From assembly GCF_934643405.1 (NCBI RefSeq), contig NZ_CAKUCL010000001.1, positions 44,294 to 108,293 on the forward strand: a stretch of 64,000 bases of DNA. Direction: 5' to 3'. The stretch is from an uncultured Actinoplanes sp. GTDB lineage: Bacteria > Actinomycetota > Actinomycetes > Mycobacteriales > Micromonosporaceae. This document shows positions 17,862 to 25,922 of this stretch, in pieces. Both the position numbers and the translations under genes were made by a program. A model generated the notes under the pieces. It searched no databases, was not told the DNA's origin, and worked only from the letters and a program-made list of their open reading frames with translations. How positions within the stretch are numbered: the first letter of the stretch is position 1; the number at the start of each line of letters is the position of its first letter.

Positions 17862-19166
17862 TTATCCGCGGGCCGCTCCGGCGGACTGCGAGGTGGAGGT
17901 GTCCAGCGGCACCTCGTCGCTCTGCACCAGACCGAGCTGCACGCTCTGGCGCGGCAGGAGCGCGTCGAGGAGCCAATCGCTCGCCACCCGCACCCGGTTC
18001 CCCGGCATCGACAGCAGGTGGTACCCGCGGGTGACCACCTTGGCGATCACACCGCGCAGCGGGATGCCGAGCGGGTTCGCCGCCGAGTCCAGACCGCCGA
18101 GATCGACCACAAAACCAAGATCATGGTGCCGGTACGGGCGGCGCCGGCCATGCCCGTACGAGGCCGCGATGTTCTTCGCCGCGGCGGTGCCCTGTCGCGT
18201 GGCGTGCTGCGCGGTCATCCCGGTGAGTTCGCCCGGCCGGGTCAGGTCGGGCACCGCGGCCGCGTCCCCGATCGCGTAGACGTCGGGGTAGCCCGGCACG
18301 TTGAGGAACTCGTCGACCACGACCCGGCCCTCGCGCAGCGGCAGCCCCAGCCCGGCGACCACCGGGTCGGGCCGCACCCCGACGCACCAGATCAGCGACT
18401 TCGTCGCCAGGAACTCGCCGGTGGACAGCAGGACGCCGTCCATCGTCGCCTCCTTGACGCTGGTCTTGGTCAGCACCTCGACGCCGCGGTCGCGCAGCAC
18501 GTCGTCGGCCGCGACAGCCAGCCTCTCGTCGAGCGACGGCAGCACCCGGTCGGCGGTGTCGATCAGCAGCCAGCGGGGCTTGCCCCACAGGTGCGGCCAC
18601 TTCCGCACCAGCGAGTCGGTGTAGAGCACGCCCTGCGCGGCCACCTCGGTGCCGGTGTAGCCGGCGCCGGAGACCACGAACGTGCAGCGCGCCTGCTGCT
18701 CGGCCGGGTCGGTGGCGATGGCCGCCATCTCGATCTGGCGGGTGATGTGGTCGCGCAGGTACAGCGCCTCCGCGATGCCTCGGAAGCCGTGCGCGTACAT
18801 GCTGACGCCGGGCACCGGTAGCAGCTTGTTGACGCTCCCGGCGGCGATGATCAAGCGGTGGTAGCCGATGGTCCCCTGCCGGCCGTCCGGGTCACGGTAG
18901 GTCACCGTGCGGCCGTTCAGGTCGAAGTCGTCGACGTGGCCGAGGATCACCGTGGCCTGCGGCAGCGTCGCGCCGAGCGACACGGTTACCCGTCGCGGCT
19001 CCAGAATCGCGGCCGAGACCTCGGGCAGCAACGGCAGGTACAGGAAGTAGTCGGTCGGGTTGATCACGACGATCTCCGCGCCGCCGCGAGCCAGCTTGCA
19101 CAATTCTCGGGCGGCCGTGAACCCGGCGAAGCCGGCCCCGACGATCACGATGCGTGGGCGTGCCAT
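17862..19166 (-). CDS. ndh: Type II NADH dehydrogenase (NDH-2)
   Basis: A 434-residue FAD oxidoreductase, single-subunit NADH:menaquinone reductase on the inner face of the membrane. The FAD motif is IVIVGAGFAGFTAARE at residues 6-21, the NADH-binding Rossmann segment is TFVVSGAGYTGTEVAAQG, and the second FAD segment is VYAIGDAAAVPDL. AQHATRQGTAAAKNI follows, as in NDH-2. The ATG at 19166 has GGGG just upstream. It starts about 220 bases from the divergent SigE-type sigma gene. NDH-2 paralogs with other quinone-like substrates exist, so the substrate is moderately sure. Confidence 0.85.
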   Translation of the reverse strand: MARPRIVIVGAGFAGFTAARELCKLARGGAEIVVINPTDYFLYLPLLPEVSAAILEPRRVTVSLGATLPQATVILGHVDDFDLNGRTVTYRDPDGRQGTIGYHRLIIAAGSVNKLLPVPGVSMYAHGFRGIAEALYLRDHITRQIEMAAIATDPAEQQARCTFVVSGAGYTGTEVAAQGVLYTDSLVRKWPHLWGKPRWLLIDTADRVLPSLDERLAVAADDVLRDRGVEVLTKTSVKEATMDGVLLSTGEFLATKSLIWCVGVRPDPVVAGLGLPLREGRVVVDEFLNVPGYPDVYAIGDAAAVPDLTRPGELTGMTAQHATRQGTAAAKNIAASYGHGRRRPYRHHDLGFVVDLGGLDSAANPLGIPLRGVIAKVVTRGYHLLSMPGNRVRVASDWLLDALLPRQSVQLGLVQSDEVPLDTSTSQSAGAARG

Positions 19167-19258
19167 GGGTCCCCCTGAGCAGTCCGGATCGATCCTAGGT
19201 TCACGCTAATGCAAAGCGGCCGCGTCAGAAGTGACCCGGACAACACCCTGAGCAACAC

Positions 19259-19289
19259 CCGTTCGGCCGAGCGCTTCCTGACCGAACGG
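19259..19289. promoter_or_regulatory. Inverted repeat in the NDH-2/sigma divergent region
   Basis: CCGTTCGG at 19259-19266 and CCGAACGG at 19282-19289 form an 8-bp inverted repeat 15 bases apart. It sits midway between the two divergent starts, so it could be an operator for either. No known binding family is matched. Confidence 0.35.
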
Positions 19290-19385
19290 ACGTCATCCGG
19301 CCATCGACGCATGCGCGTCTGGACATGTGCCGGGCGATGCCCACACGGGGAGGCATCGACCGAGCCGGACGGAGTGGGGGGAGAC

Positions 19386-19982
19386 GTGAACGGGAGCGCG
19401 GTTCTTGATCCGCGACGGTACGCTCACGTCCCCCCGCACTCCCCGATCGGACTTCCCCGCATGGACGCCCGCGAGGCTGACTACGCGCTCTTCGTCCGCA
19501 CCCGGACACACGCGTTGTTGCGCTCGGCGTACCTGCTGACCGGCGATCAGCACCTCGCCGAGGATCTCGTTCAGGAGGCCCTGGCCCGCACCCATCGGGC
19601 CTGGTCCCGATTGGACCGGCCGGAGAACGCCGAGGCCTACGCGCGCAAGGTGATGTACCACGCGCAGGTGTCCGTCTGGCGCCGGCCGAAGGTGGCCGAG
19701 GTGCTGCCCGGCGAACTGGACCCGGCCGCGCTGACCGGCGAGGACGACCCGGCCGAGGCCACCGTCCAGCGGCTCGCCCTGCGCCGGGCGCTGCTCTCGC
19801 TGAGCCCGAAGCAGCGCGCGGTGATCGTGCTGCGCTACTTCGAGGACCACACCGAGGCCGAGGCCGCCCAGGTGCTCGGCGTCTCGGTCGGGACGGTCAA
19901 GACGCAGAGCGGCCGCGCGCTCGACCGCCTGCGCACCCTGGTGCCCGACCTGCGGATGCTGACGACGGAGACGGGCCGATGA
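19386..19982 (+). CDS. SigE-family (SACCS) ECF RNA polymerase sigma factor
   Basis: About 198 residues. Region 2 is READYALFVRTRTHALLRSA to AEDLVQEALARTHRAWSRL, and region 4 is LSPKQRAVIVLRYFEDHTEAEAAQVLGVS followed by GTVKTQSGRALDRLR, the arrangement of the actinobacterial SigE-family ECF group. I chose the GTG at 19386 because a GGGGGGAG sequence lies just before it; the ATG at 19461 matches the usual family N-terminus but has no visible ribosome binding site. The stop overlaps the next start as ATGA, so it is translated together with the membrane propeller protein, which may act as its sensor. Confidence 0.87.
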   Translation: MNGSAVLDPRRYAHVPPHSPIGLPRMDAREADYALFVRTRTHALLRSAYLLTGDQHLAEDLVQEALARTHRAWSRLDRPENAEAYARKVMYHAQVSVWRRPKVAEVLPGELDPAALTGEDDPAEATVQRLALRRALLSLSPKQRAVIVLRYFEDHTEAEAAQVLGVSVGTVKTQSGRALDRLRTLVPDLRMLTTETGR

Positions 19983-21103
19983 CCGAGCCGCGGGACGATC
20001 TGCGCGATTCGCTGCGCCACCTGGCCGACGCCGCCGAGCCCGTCGACCTGTACGAACGCGCGGTGGACCGGTCCCGGCGCATCGCGCGGCGCGAGGCGGC
20101 CGTCGGCGGGGTCGCGGCCCTGGTCGCGCTGGGACTGCTGACCAGCGGGCTGTGGCAGCTGCCGGGCGACGCCGGCGAGACGAGGACGCCGTTGTCGTCC
20201 GCTTCGCTGCCCGCGCTGTCCCTGGGCCCGCTGCAGCCGAAGGCGCCGGCCCAGGAGCGGCCGCCCAGCACCCCCGGCCACACCTCCACCGCCACCGTCG
20301 CGCCCCGGCACACCGAGAGCCGTCCACGGATCACCGAGCCGACTCCCGCGCCGCTGTCCCGGTCGCTCGCCGACCTGCCCGGCCGGGTCTTCTACGAGCG
20401 CACCGGCAGGCAGCGCGACGTCGTGCGCCTGTCCCCCGGCGACCGGTCCACCGAGACCGTGCTGGCCGGCGCGCCCTCGCCGGTCGGCATCTCCCCGGAC
20501 GGCGAGCGGATCGCGTACGCGCAGAACGGCTCGCTGCTCGTCGCGCCGGCGGGTGCCGGTGCCGCCGAGCGGGTGGCCGACGGGGTGAGCACCGCCGATC
20601 AGGCGCCGGTCTGGTCGCCCACCGGCGACCGCCTGCTGGTCGACGCGGCGTCCCCCGCGGTGGTCGACGTGGGCTCGGGAACCGTCACGCCGCTGCCCGG
20701 CGCTCTCGGGAACGGACGGCATTTCCGCTGGTCGGGCGACGGCAACAAGCTTGTGTACGCGACCGGCTCGTGCGACCTGGAGGTGGCGGCGAGCACCTCG
20801 GCCGTCGGTACCGCCGTCCCGGGACCGGCCTGCGAGGCCACGAGTGTGGACGCCACCGGCGGCCGGATCACGGTGGCGCTTCCGGCGGCGGTGGTGGACA
20901 CCGCCACCGGCGCCGCGGTCTCGTTACCGGTCACCGGCACGGTGGTCGGGGCGGTCTTCGACCCGGACGGCGACCTGCTCGTGCGGACGGTTCATCGGGG
21001 CCGTACCCAACTGTCGCTGATCGCCCCGGACAACACGCTGGTGGTCCAGGCCGACGAGCCGGCCGCCCTGCGCGACCTGGATCTTCTGGCCTACACGCGC
21101 TGA
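19979..21103 (+). CDS. Membrane-anchored PD40/TolB-like propeller, sigma partner
   Basis: 374 residues. Residues 1-38 are cytosolic and charged, 39-58 form one membrane helix (AVGGVAALVALGLLTSGLWQL), then comes a Pro/Thr-rich linker to about residue 120. The rest reads as a WD40/PD40-like beta-propeller (SPDGERIAYAQNGS, SPTGDRLLVDAAS, SGDGNKLVYATGS, DPDGDLLVRT). This topology and the four-base overlap with the ECF gene suggest an anti-sigma or sensor role, but no zinc-binding anti-sigma motif is present. Function is inferred from position only. Confidence 0.65.
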   Translation: MTEPRDDLRDSLRHLADAAEPVDLYERAVDRSRRIARREAAVGGVAALVALGLLTSGLWQLPGDAGETRTPLSSASLPALSLGPLQPKAPAQERPPSTPGHTSTATVAPRHTESRPRITEPTPAPLSRSLADLPGRVFYERTGRQRDVVRLSPGDRSTETVLAGAPSPVGISPDGERIAYAQNGSLLVAPAGAGAAERVADGVSTADQAPVWSPTGDRLLVDAASPAVVDVGSGTVTPLPGALGNGRHFRWSGDGNKLVYATGSCDLEVAASTSAVGTAVPGPACEATSVDATGGRITVALPAAVVDTATGAAVSLPVTGTVVGAVFDPDGDLLVRTVHRGRTQLSLIAPDNTLVVQADEPAALRDLDLLAYTR

Positions 21104-21135
21104 TCGTCAGCGGGCGGGGGGCGGCGAATGCGAGC

Positions 21136-22164
21136 ATGATTCGGATGGCCCTGCAGCAGCAGACCGCCCGGCCCACCACCGGCTCCGCGCCCTGGTGGCG
21201 CCGGGGACCCGCCGTGGCCGTCGTCGTCGTGCTCGTGCTCGGCGCCGAACTGATCATCGGCTGGTCCTCGCTGGTCGGCGCGCTGGCCGAGCTGCGCACG
21301 CCGCGGTGGGGCTGGGTGGCGTGCGCGCTCACCGCCGAGATCGCGTCGATGAGCATGTACGCCCGGATGCAGCGCGCGCTGCTGCGCGGCGCGGGCACGA
21401 AGGTCAGCGTCGGCCGGCACATCGCCATGGCGTACGCGGCGCACTCGCTGAGCGCGACCCTGCCGGGCGGCCCGGTCTTCTCCACCACCTTCAACTTCCA
21501 GCAGATGCGCCGGTTCGGGGCCTCGCCCGCGGTGGCTTCCTGGTGCATCGCGCTCAGCGGCACCCTGTCGGCCGGCGCGCTGGTGGTGATCGGCGCCGTC
21601 GGAGGACTGCTGACCAGGGACAACGACAGCTGGCACACGCTCGTGACCTACGCGGTGGCGGCCCTGGTGACCGCCTTCGGGGTGCGCACGCTGGCCCAGC
21701 ATCCCGAGTGGCTGGACCGCCCGGTGCGGTTCCTGCTCGGCGGCGTGAACCGGGTGCGCCGCCGGCCGCCCGAGCACGGCCACGACAAGCTGGTCCGCTT
21801 CGTCGAGCAGCTGCGCGAGGTCCGGGTGCATCCGGCCAGTTTCACCGTCGCGGTGATCCTGGCGCTGCTGAACTGGCTGTTCGACGCCCTCTGCCTGTGG
21901 TTCTGCTGCGTCGCGGTGGGCGCCGGGCACATCAACCCGGTGAGCCTGGTGATCGCGTACTGCGCCGGGATGGCCGCGGCGAGCCTGCCGATCGTGCCCG
22001 GCGGCCTGGGCGTGGTGGACGGCGCGCTCGTGCTCGGCCTGGTCGCGGGCGGCGTGGCCGGCGCTGCGTCCCTGGCCGCGGTGGTGCTCTACCGGCTGAT
22101 CAGCTTCGGGTTCATCATCGGCGCCGGCTGGCTGATCTGGCTCGCGATCAAGGCGCAGCGGTGA
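21136..22164 (+). CDS. Lysylphosphatidylglycerol synthase TM region/YbhN-like flippase-type protein
   Basis: 342 residues with about seven to eight hydrophobic helices and no soluble synthetase domain. AYAAHSLSATLPGGPVFSTTFNFQQMRRFGAS and AYCAGMAAASLPIVPGGLGVVDGALV are the two conserved loops of the LPG_synthase_TM (UPF0104/YbhN) family, thought to move lipids across the membrane. The ATG at 21136 was chosen, 32 bases after the propeller gene; the much longer frame that starts at 20152 is antisense-like translation of that gene. The end is only two bases from the convergent TPR gene. Confidence 0.82.
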   Translation: MIRMALQQQTARPTTGSAPWWRRGPAVAVVVVLVLGAELIIGWSSLVGALAELRTPRWGWVACALTAEIASMSMYARMQRALLRGAGTKVSVGRHIAMAYAAHSLSATLPGGPVFSTTFNFQQMRRFGASPAVASWCIALSGTLSAGALVVIGAVGGLLTRDNDSWHTLVTYAVAALVTAFGVRTLAQHPEWLDRPVRFLLGGVNRVRRRPPEHGHDKLVRFVEQLREVRVHPASFTVAVILALLNWLFDALCLWFCCVAVGAGHINPVSLVIAYCAGMAAASLPIVPGGLGVVDGALVLGLVAGGVAGAASLAAVVLYRLISFGFIIGAGWLIWLAIKAQR

Positions 22165-22166
22165 GG

Positions 22167-22856
22167 TCAGTCCTTCTTGCCGAACAGCTTCCAGCCGCGC
22201 TTCTTCTTCTCCGGCTCGGGCCGCGCCTCGCCGTTGAGCACGGCCAGCCGGTGCTGGGCGACCGGGTTCTCCGGTTCCATCCGCAGCGAGATCAGCAGTG
22301 CCTGCCGCGCCTGGTCGACGTGCCCGAGGGCGTCCAGCATGACGCCGTGGGTGAAGTAGTAGTGGGCCTCGTGCGGGTCCAGCCCGATCGCCGTGCGGGC
22401 GGCCTGCTCGGCGTCCGCGATCTGCCGGTCGGCCGCCAGCAGCGCCCAGGCGATCCGGTCGTGCCACAGCGGGTTGCGCGGGTCGGCGACGACCGCCCGG
22501 TAACCCATGGTGATGGCTTCGTCGTGCCGGCCGAGCATGGTGAGAGCCCGGCTGGCCAGCGCCAGCGGCCGGGGATCCTCCGGGGCGAGCGGCAGAGCCC
22601 GGGTCGCCGCGTCCAGCGCCGCTTCGGGCTGGTCGAGCGCGAGCCGCAGCCGGGCCATCAGGATCCAGCCGTCCGCCGAATGCGGGTCGGCCGCCAGCAC
22701 GGGTTCCAGGGTCGCCAGCGCCCGCCCGGGATCCAGCTGGTCGAACAGCGCGGCGGCGCGGGCGATCCCGAGCTCGGTCGGGCCGGTGAACGCCTTCGCC
22801 GGATCACCGGGCGCGGCCGCGCTGGGCGCACGGTCCGAGGGGTAGGCGGTCACACG
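22167..22856 (-). CDS. TPR-repeat protein (shorter tandem paralog)
   Basis: About 229 residues with four or five tetratricopeptide repeats (residues 25-200), for example ADGWILMARLRLALDQPEAA, PLALASRALTMLGRHDEAI, WHDRIAWALLAADRQIADAE, YYFTHGVMLDALGHVDQAR. The tail is very basic (EPEKKKRGWKLFGKKD). No signal or membrane segment. Its repeats align closely with those of the gene immediately upstream (shared NPVAQHRLA/NAVAQHELA and LDPHEA), so the pair arose by tandem duplication. Start GTG at 22854-22856 is preferred; the open frame to 22985 would overlap the neighbour. Confidence 0.72.
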   Translation of the reverse strand, partial: RVTAYPSDRAPSAAAPGDPAKAFTGPTELGIARAAALFDQLDPGRALATLEPVLAADPHSADGWILMARLRLALDQPEAALDAATRALPLAPEDPRPLALASRALTMLGRHDEAITMGYRAVVADPRNPLWHDRIAWALLAADRQIADAEQAARTAIGLDPHEAHYYFTHGVMLDALGHVDQARQALLISLRMEPENPVAQHRLAVLNGEARPEPEKKKRGWKLFGKKD

Positions 22857-22902
22857 GACATCTTCGTCCGAATAGACCCCGTTATGTAGCAGATTCCACC
22901 AA

Positions 22903-24153
22903 TTACGCCGGGCGGCCGGCTCCGGCCCGCCGCCGTCGCAGCAGCGTGGCCAGGGCGACCGCGGCCCCGCCGAGCAGGACGCCACCCAGCCCCACCGGCA
23001 CCAGGCCGCCGCCCTCGCTCAGGCCGCCGGCCAGCAGCAGCGCGCCGATCGTCCCGAGGGCGGCGGCGGCCGCCCAGAGCGTCACCGTGCCGATCCGGGG
23101 CACGTCGATGCCGGCCGCGCGCACGTGCGCGTTCGACGCCGAGACGGTCAGCAGCCGGGCCGCGAAGCCGCCCGCCGCGGCGAGCCCGAGCAGCCAGGAC
23201 AGCCAGGATCGGGGCGCCGCGGTCGCGGTGAGCAGCATGGCGATGCTGACCGCGGCGACGATCGCCGCGACCCGCTGCCGGCCGTAGGCCAGGACGGTGA
23301 GCAGGTACCCCCGCAGGGCCCGATCGAGTTTTGCCACGAAGACGGCCGCGAACCCCACCGGCGCGAGGGCGGCCACCGCGGCGAGCAGGCGAGCGCCGGG
23401 GACCGAGACGTCCAGGACGCGCCAGCCCACGTACGCCAGCAGGGCCAGCACGATCGCCGTGTATACCAGGAAGCGGCGCAGGGCCACGTCCAGCATGAAC
23501 TTGCTCGCCTGCTGGGTCGGGTCGGTGCGCAGCGCGCCGGCCAGGCCGGACGCGCCGCGGGCCAGGCGGCCCAGCGCGAACGGGTTGCGGTGCACCACGT
23601 CGAGGGTGGCGAGCTCGTGCTGCGCGACCGCGTTGTCCGGTTCCAGCGCGAGCGCGTCGTGCAGCGCCCGCCGGGCCCGGTCGGTGTGATCGAGCTGCTT
23701 CATGACCATGGCGTAGGTGATCCGGAAGTCGGCCTCGTGCGGATCGAGCGTCACGGCCTGGCGGGCGGCGTGCTCGGCCTCCACCGCGCGGTGACCGTCG
23801 CCGAGCAGCGCCCACGCCAGCCGGTTGTGCCGGTAGGCGTTCTCCGGTTCGAGCCGCATCGCCCGCTCGGCCAGCTGGACCGCCTCGAGATGCCGGTCCA
23901 GGCCGGTGAACGCGCGGCTCAGCGCGCTGAGCGCCTCGGCCGACTCGGGCGCGACCTGAACGGCCTGGTATGCCGCCTGGTACGCCGCGTCGGGCTTCTT
24001 CAGGGCCAGCTGGGCGTGGGTCATCAGGACCAGCGCGCGCACGTTGTCCGGCTCGGCGACCAGCACCGGCGCGAGCAGCCCGGCCGCGGCGGCCGCGTCT
24101 CCCCGCTGGAACTGGGCAGCGGCCATGGCGAGCGCGGCAGACGTATCGGTCAT
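22903..24153 (-). CDS. TPR-repeat membrane protein (longer tandem paralog)
   Basis: 416 residues. The N-terminal half (about 1-180) is a run of TPR units like those of the downstream paralog; the C-terminal half has about seven hydrophobic segments (FLVYTAIVLALLAYVGWRV, LLAAVAALAPVGFAAVFVA, AAIVAAVSIAMLLTAT and others), ending in a basic RRRRAGAGRPA. Soluble TPRs face the cytosol and should recruit a partner to the membrane; the partner is unknown. The start overlaps the cyclase gene's stop as ATGA, so the two are translationally coupled. Confidence 0.7.
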   Translation of the reverse strand: MTDTSAALAMAAAQFQRGDAAAAAGLLAPVLVAEPDNVRALVLMTHAQLALKKPDAAYQAAYQAVQVAPESAEALSALSRAFTGLDRHLEAVQLAERAMRLEPENAYRHNRLAWALLGDGHRAVEAEHAARQAVTLDPHEADFRITYAMVMKQLDHTDRARRALHDALALEPDNAVAQHELATLDVVHRNPFALGRLARGASGLAGALRTDPTQQASKFMLDVALRRFLVYTAIVLALLAYVGWRVLDVSVPGARLLAAVAALAPVGFAAVFVAKLDRALRGYLLTVLAYGRQRVAAIVAAVSIAMLLTATAAPRSWLSWLLGLAAAGGFAARLLTVSASNAHVRAAGIDVPRIGTVTLWAAAAALGTIGALLLAGGLSEGGGLVPVGLGGVLLGGAAVALATLLRRRRAGAGRPA

Positions 24154-25094
24154 GTGGGCTGCCAGCCCGCGGACCGGGTGTGATCGTGGTCCTCGTAGTA
24201 CGGCACCGCGGCGTACGCCCGTACCGGAAAGGTGCCGAAGGCCGTGATGCGCGGGGGCGTGGCGGTGAAGCGTGCCCCCGTCGGCGGCAGCTCGGCCAGG
24301 TTGGTGAGGTTCTCCACGATCGGGATGCCCGCGGCCAGCAGAACGGTGTGCGCCGGGCGTTCGCCGTCGGACATGTCGTCGATGTTCATCGCGTCGATCC
24401 CGACCAGTGCGGCACCCCGCTCGACCAGCAGGGCCGCGCCCTCGCGGGTCAGGAACGGCGAGCCGGACGCGTACTGAGCGGTGCCGAAGCGGCCGTCCGC
24501 GCCGGTGTGCAGCAGCACCGCGTGGCCGGCCACGGTGAGCGGTTCGAGGTCGCCCGCGTCGATCACGTGGCGGCCGCTGCCGGCCACCCGCACCAGCACG
24601 GTGGGCAGGTCGGCGAGGCGTTCCAGGGGCATGCCGGCCAGGTCGGTGCCGCCCTCGTAGCGATGCCGGGGGCTGTCCAGGTACGTCCCCGTCTGACCGA
24701 CCATGGTGATCCGGTCCATGCTGAACTCGGTGCCCTCGGCGTACCGCGTGCGCGACGCCGCCCAGGTCTCGTGCACCTCCACGATCGGCTCGGGAGCGCC
24801 CGGGAACGTGCGCATCCCGCCGCTGATCACGTGGCTGAGCTCGACCAGCCGCACGCGGGCCCGGCTGGACGGCAGCACCAGGCCGGGATCCGGCTCCGGT
24901 TCGGCGAAGATCCGCAGACCGGTGATCTCCACCGTCTCCACCGCCGGGCCGCCCAGCGCCTCGGCGAACAGCCGGGTGACCTCGGCGTGCGTGACCTCGG
25001 CGTGGGGTACGGCCAGCTGGTAACCCCGCGCCCGCAGGTCACCGCCGGTGGCGAACGTGACCACGGCGTCGAACTCCGCCCGGTGCTGCAACAC
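24150..25094 (-). CDS. Cyclase-family (kynurenine-formamidase-like) protein with altered metal motif
   Basis: 314 residues. Residues about 82-300 match the cyclase/formamidase family: LVELSHVISGGMRTFPGAPEP, the central motif, DMSDGERPAHTVLLAAGIPIVENLTNLAEL, and PVRAYA. The family metal motif HxGTHxDxPxH reads QTGTYLDSPRH here (Gln134 and Tyr138 replace the two histidines; Asp140 and His144 remain), so metal binding is altered and activity is uncertain. The N-terminal 75 residues form an added domain I do not recognise. It carries a five-residue in-frame duplication near residues 31-40. First gene of a run with the two TPR proteins. Confidence 0.72.
   Translation of the reverse strand: MLQHRAEFDAVVTFATGGDLRARGYQLAVPHAEVTHAEVTRLFAEALGGPAVETVEITGLRIFAEPEPDPGLVLPSSRARVRLVELSHVISGGMRTFPGAPEPIVEVHETWAASRTRYAEGTEFSMDRITMVGQTGTYLDSPRHRYEGGTDLAGMPLERLADLPTVLVRVAGSGRHVIDAGDLEPLTVAGHAVLLHTGADGRFGTAQYASGSPFLTREGAALLVERGAALVGIDAMNIDDMSDGERPAHTVLLAAGIPIVENLTNLAELPPTGARFTATPPRITAFGTFPVRAYAAVPYYEDHDHTRSAGWQPT
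24976..25005. repeat. 15-bp tandem duplication in the cyclase-family gene
   Basis: Two adjacent 15-base copies (24976-24990 and 24991-25005) differing at one base, encoding the repeated HAEVT in the N-terminal extension. It preserves the frame. Confidence 0.7.
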
Positions 25095-25104
25095 GACAAG
25101 CCCC

Positions 25105-25692
25105 CTATCGCAGTTCGATGATCGCTTCCACGATCAGCCAGATGCCGAAGATAGCGAAGAGTGCGGCCGCACCGTACTTGATGAACTTCTCCGGCAGGTG
25201 CCGCCCCAGCAGCCGGCCGACCAGAATCGCGAGGGCGTCGGCGGCGACCATGCCGATCGTCGAGCCCAGCCAGGTGCCGAACCAGCCGTGCTGGGTGGCC
25301 AGCGTGATGGTGGCGAGCATCGTCTTGTCGCCCAGCTCGGCCAGGAAGAAGGCGCCGCCCACGGCGAGGATGGCCGAGCCCGTGCTGCGCTCGGCCTTGC
25401 CCTTCTCCGCGTCGGTGAGCTCGTCACCGCGCAAGGTCCAGGCGCCGAAGGCCAGGAACGCGATGCCGGCGATCAGCGAGATCCAGCCGGTCGGCAGGGT
25501 CGCGCCCAGGCCGTAGCCGATGCCCACCGACACCGCGTGCACGACGGCGGTGGCGACGGTGATGCCGATGAGCACCGGCACGGGTTTGAAACGGGTCGCG
25601 AAGGTCAGTGCCATGAGCTGCGACTTGTCGCCCAGCTCGGCGACGAAGATGACCGCGAAACTGAGGGCCAGCGCGGCCACGAATCCATCCAC
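25105..25692 (-). CDS. GDT1/TMEM165-family (UPF0016) manganese exporter
   Basis: A 195-residue membrane protein with six helices and the two family signatures ExGDK(S/T): AELGDKSQ at Glu19 and AELGDKTM at Glu119, separated by a charged cytosolic loop (DELTDAEKGKAERS). Characterised bacterial members such as MneA export Mn2+, sometimes Ca2+. The start is a GTG at 25690-25692 with GGGAG about nine bases upstream. The transcript leader contains a yybP-ykoY manganese riboswitch, which independently supports manganese export. Ends ten bases before the cyclase start, so partial cotranscription is possible. Confidence 0.93.
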   Translation of the reverse strand: MDGFVAALALSFAVIFVAELGDKSQLMALTFATRFKPVPVLIGITVATAVVHAVSVGIGYGLGATLPTGWISLIAGIAFLAFGAWTLRGDELTDAEKGKAERSTGSAILAVGGAFFLAELGDKTMLATITLATQHGWFGTWLGSTIGMVAADALAILVGRLLGRHLPEKFIKYGAAALFAIFGIWLIVEAIIELR

Positions 25693-25703
25693 TGCGGAAA
25701 ACT

Positions 25704-25722
25704 CCCGGTATCAAGGACCGGG
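25704..25722 (-). promoter_or_regulatory. Hairpin overlapping the GDT1 ribosome binding site
   Basis: On the minus strand CCCGGT (25722-25717) pairs with ACCGGG (25709-25704) around a 7-base loop. The second arm contains part of the GGGAG ribosome binding site of the exporter. It is the likely expression platform of the riboswitch: when formed it would hide the site. Confidence 0.5.
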
Positions 25723-25772
25723 TGAAGGAGCGCAGGGCGGCCTCGACCCGGCCGTCCTGTCAACAGCCAAGC

Positions 25773-25868
25773 CGAAGGTCTCGCTCGCCTCCTGGAAGGC
25801 CGCGCGGCCGGACACCGGCGAACCGGCGTCAGCATGTCGACCGCGACATTGGGAGCTACTCCCCTTCG
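25773..25868 (-). ncRNA. yybP-ykoY manganese riboswitch aptamer
   Basis: Read on the minus strand, the leader of the GDT1 gene contains the conserved 5' part AAGGGGAGTAGCTCCC, then GACATGCTGA, a GC-rich variable hairpin (CGCCGG repeats), and the 3' part GCGAGCGAGACCTTCG. CGAAGG (25868-25863) pairs with CCTTCG (25778-25773) to close the P1 stem. The GGGGAGTAG and GAGACCTT blocks are the signature of yybP-ykoY RNAs, which bind Mn2+ and commonly precede Mn2+ exporters of this family. About 80 bases separate it from the GTG start. Confidence 0.9.
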
Positions 25869-25922
25869 CGGTGACCAGCATAGCCATCGCCGGTTGCCGG
25901 CCGGTGCGCGGTGTAAGGGGGG

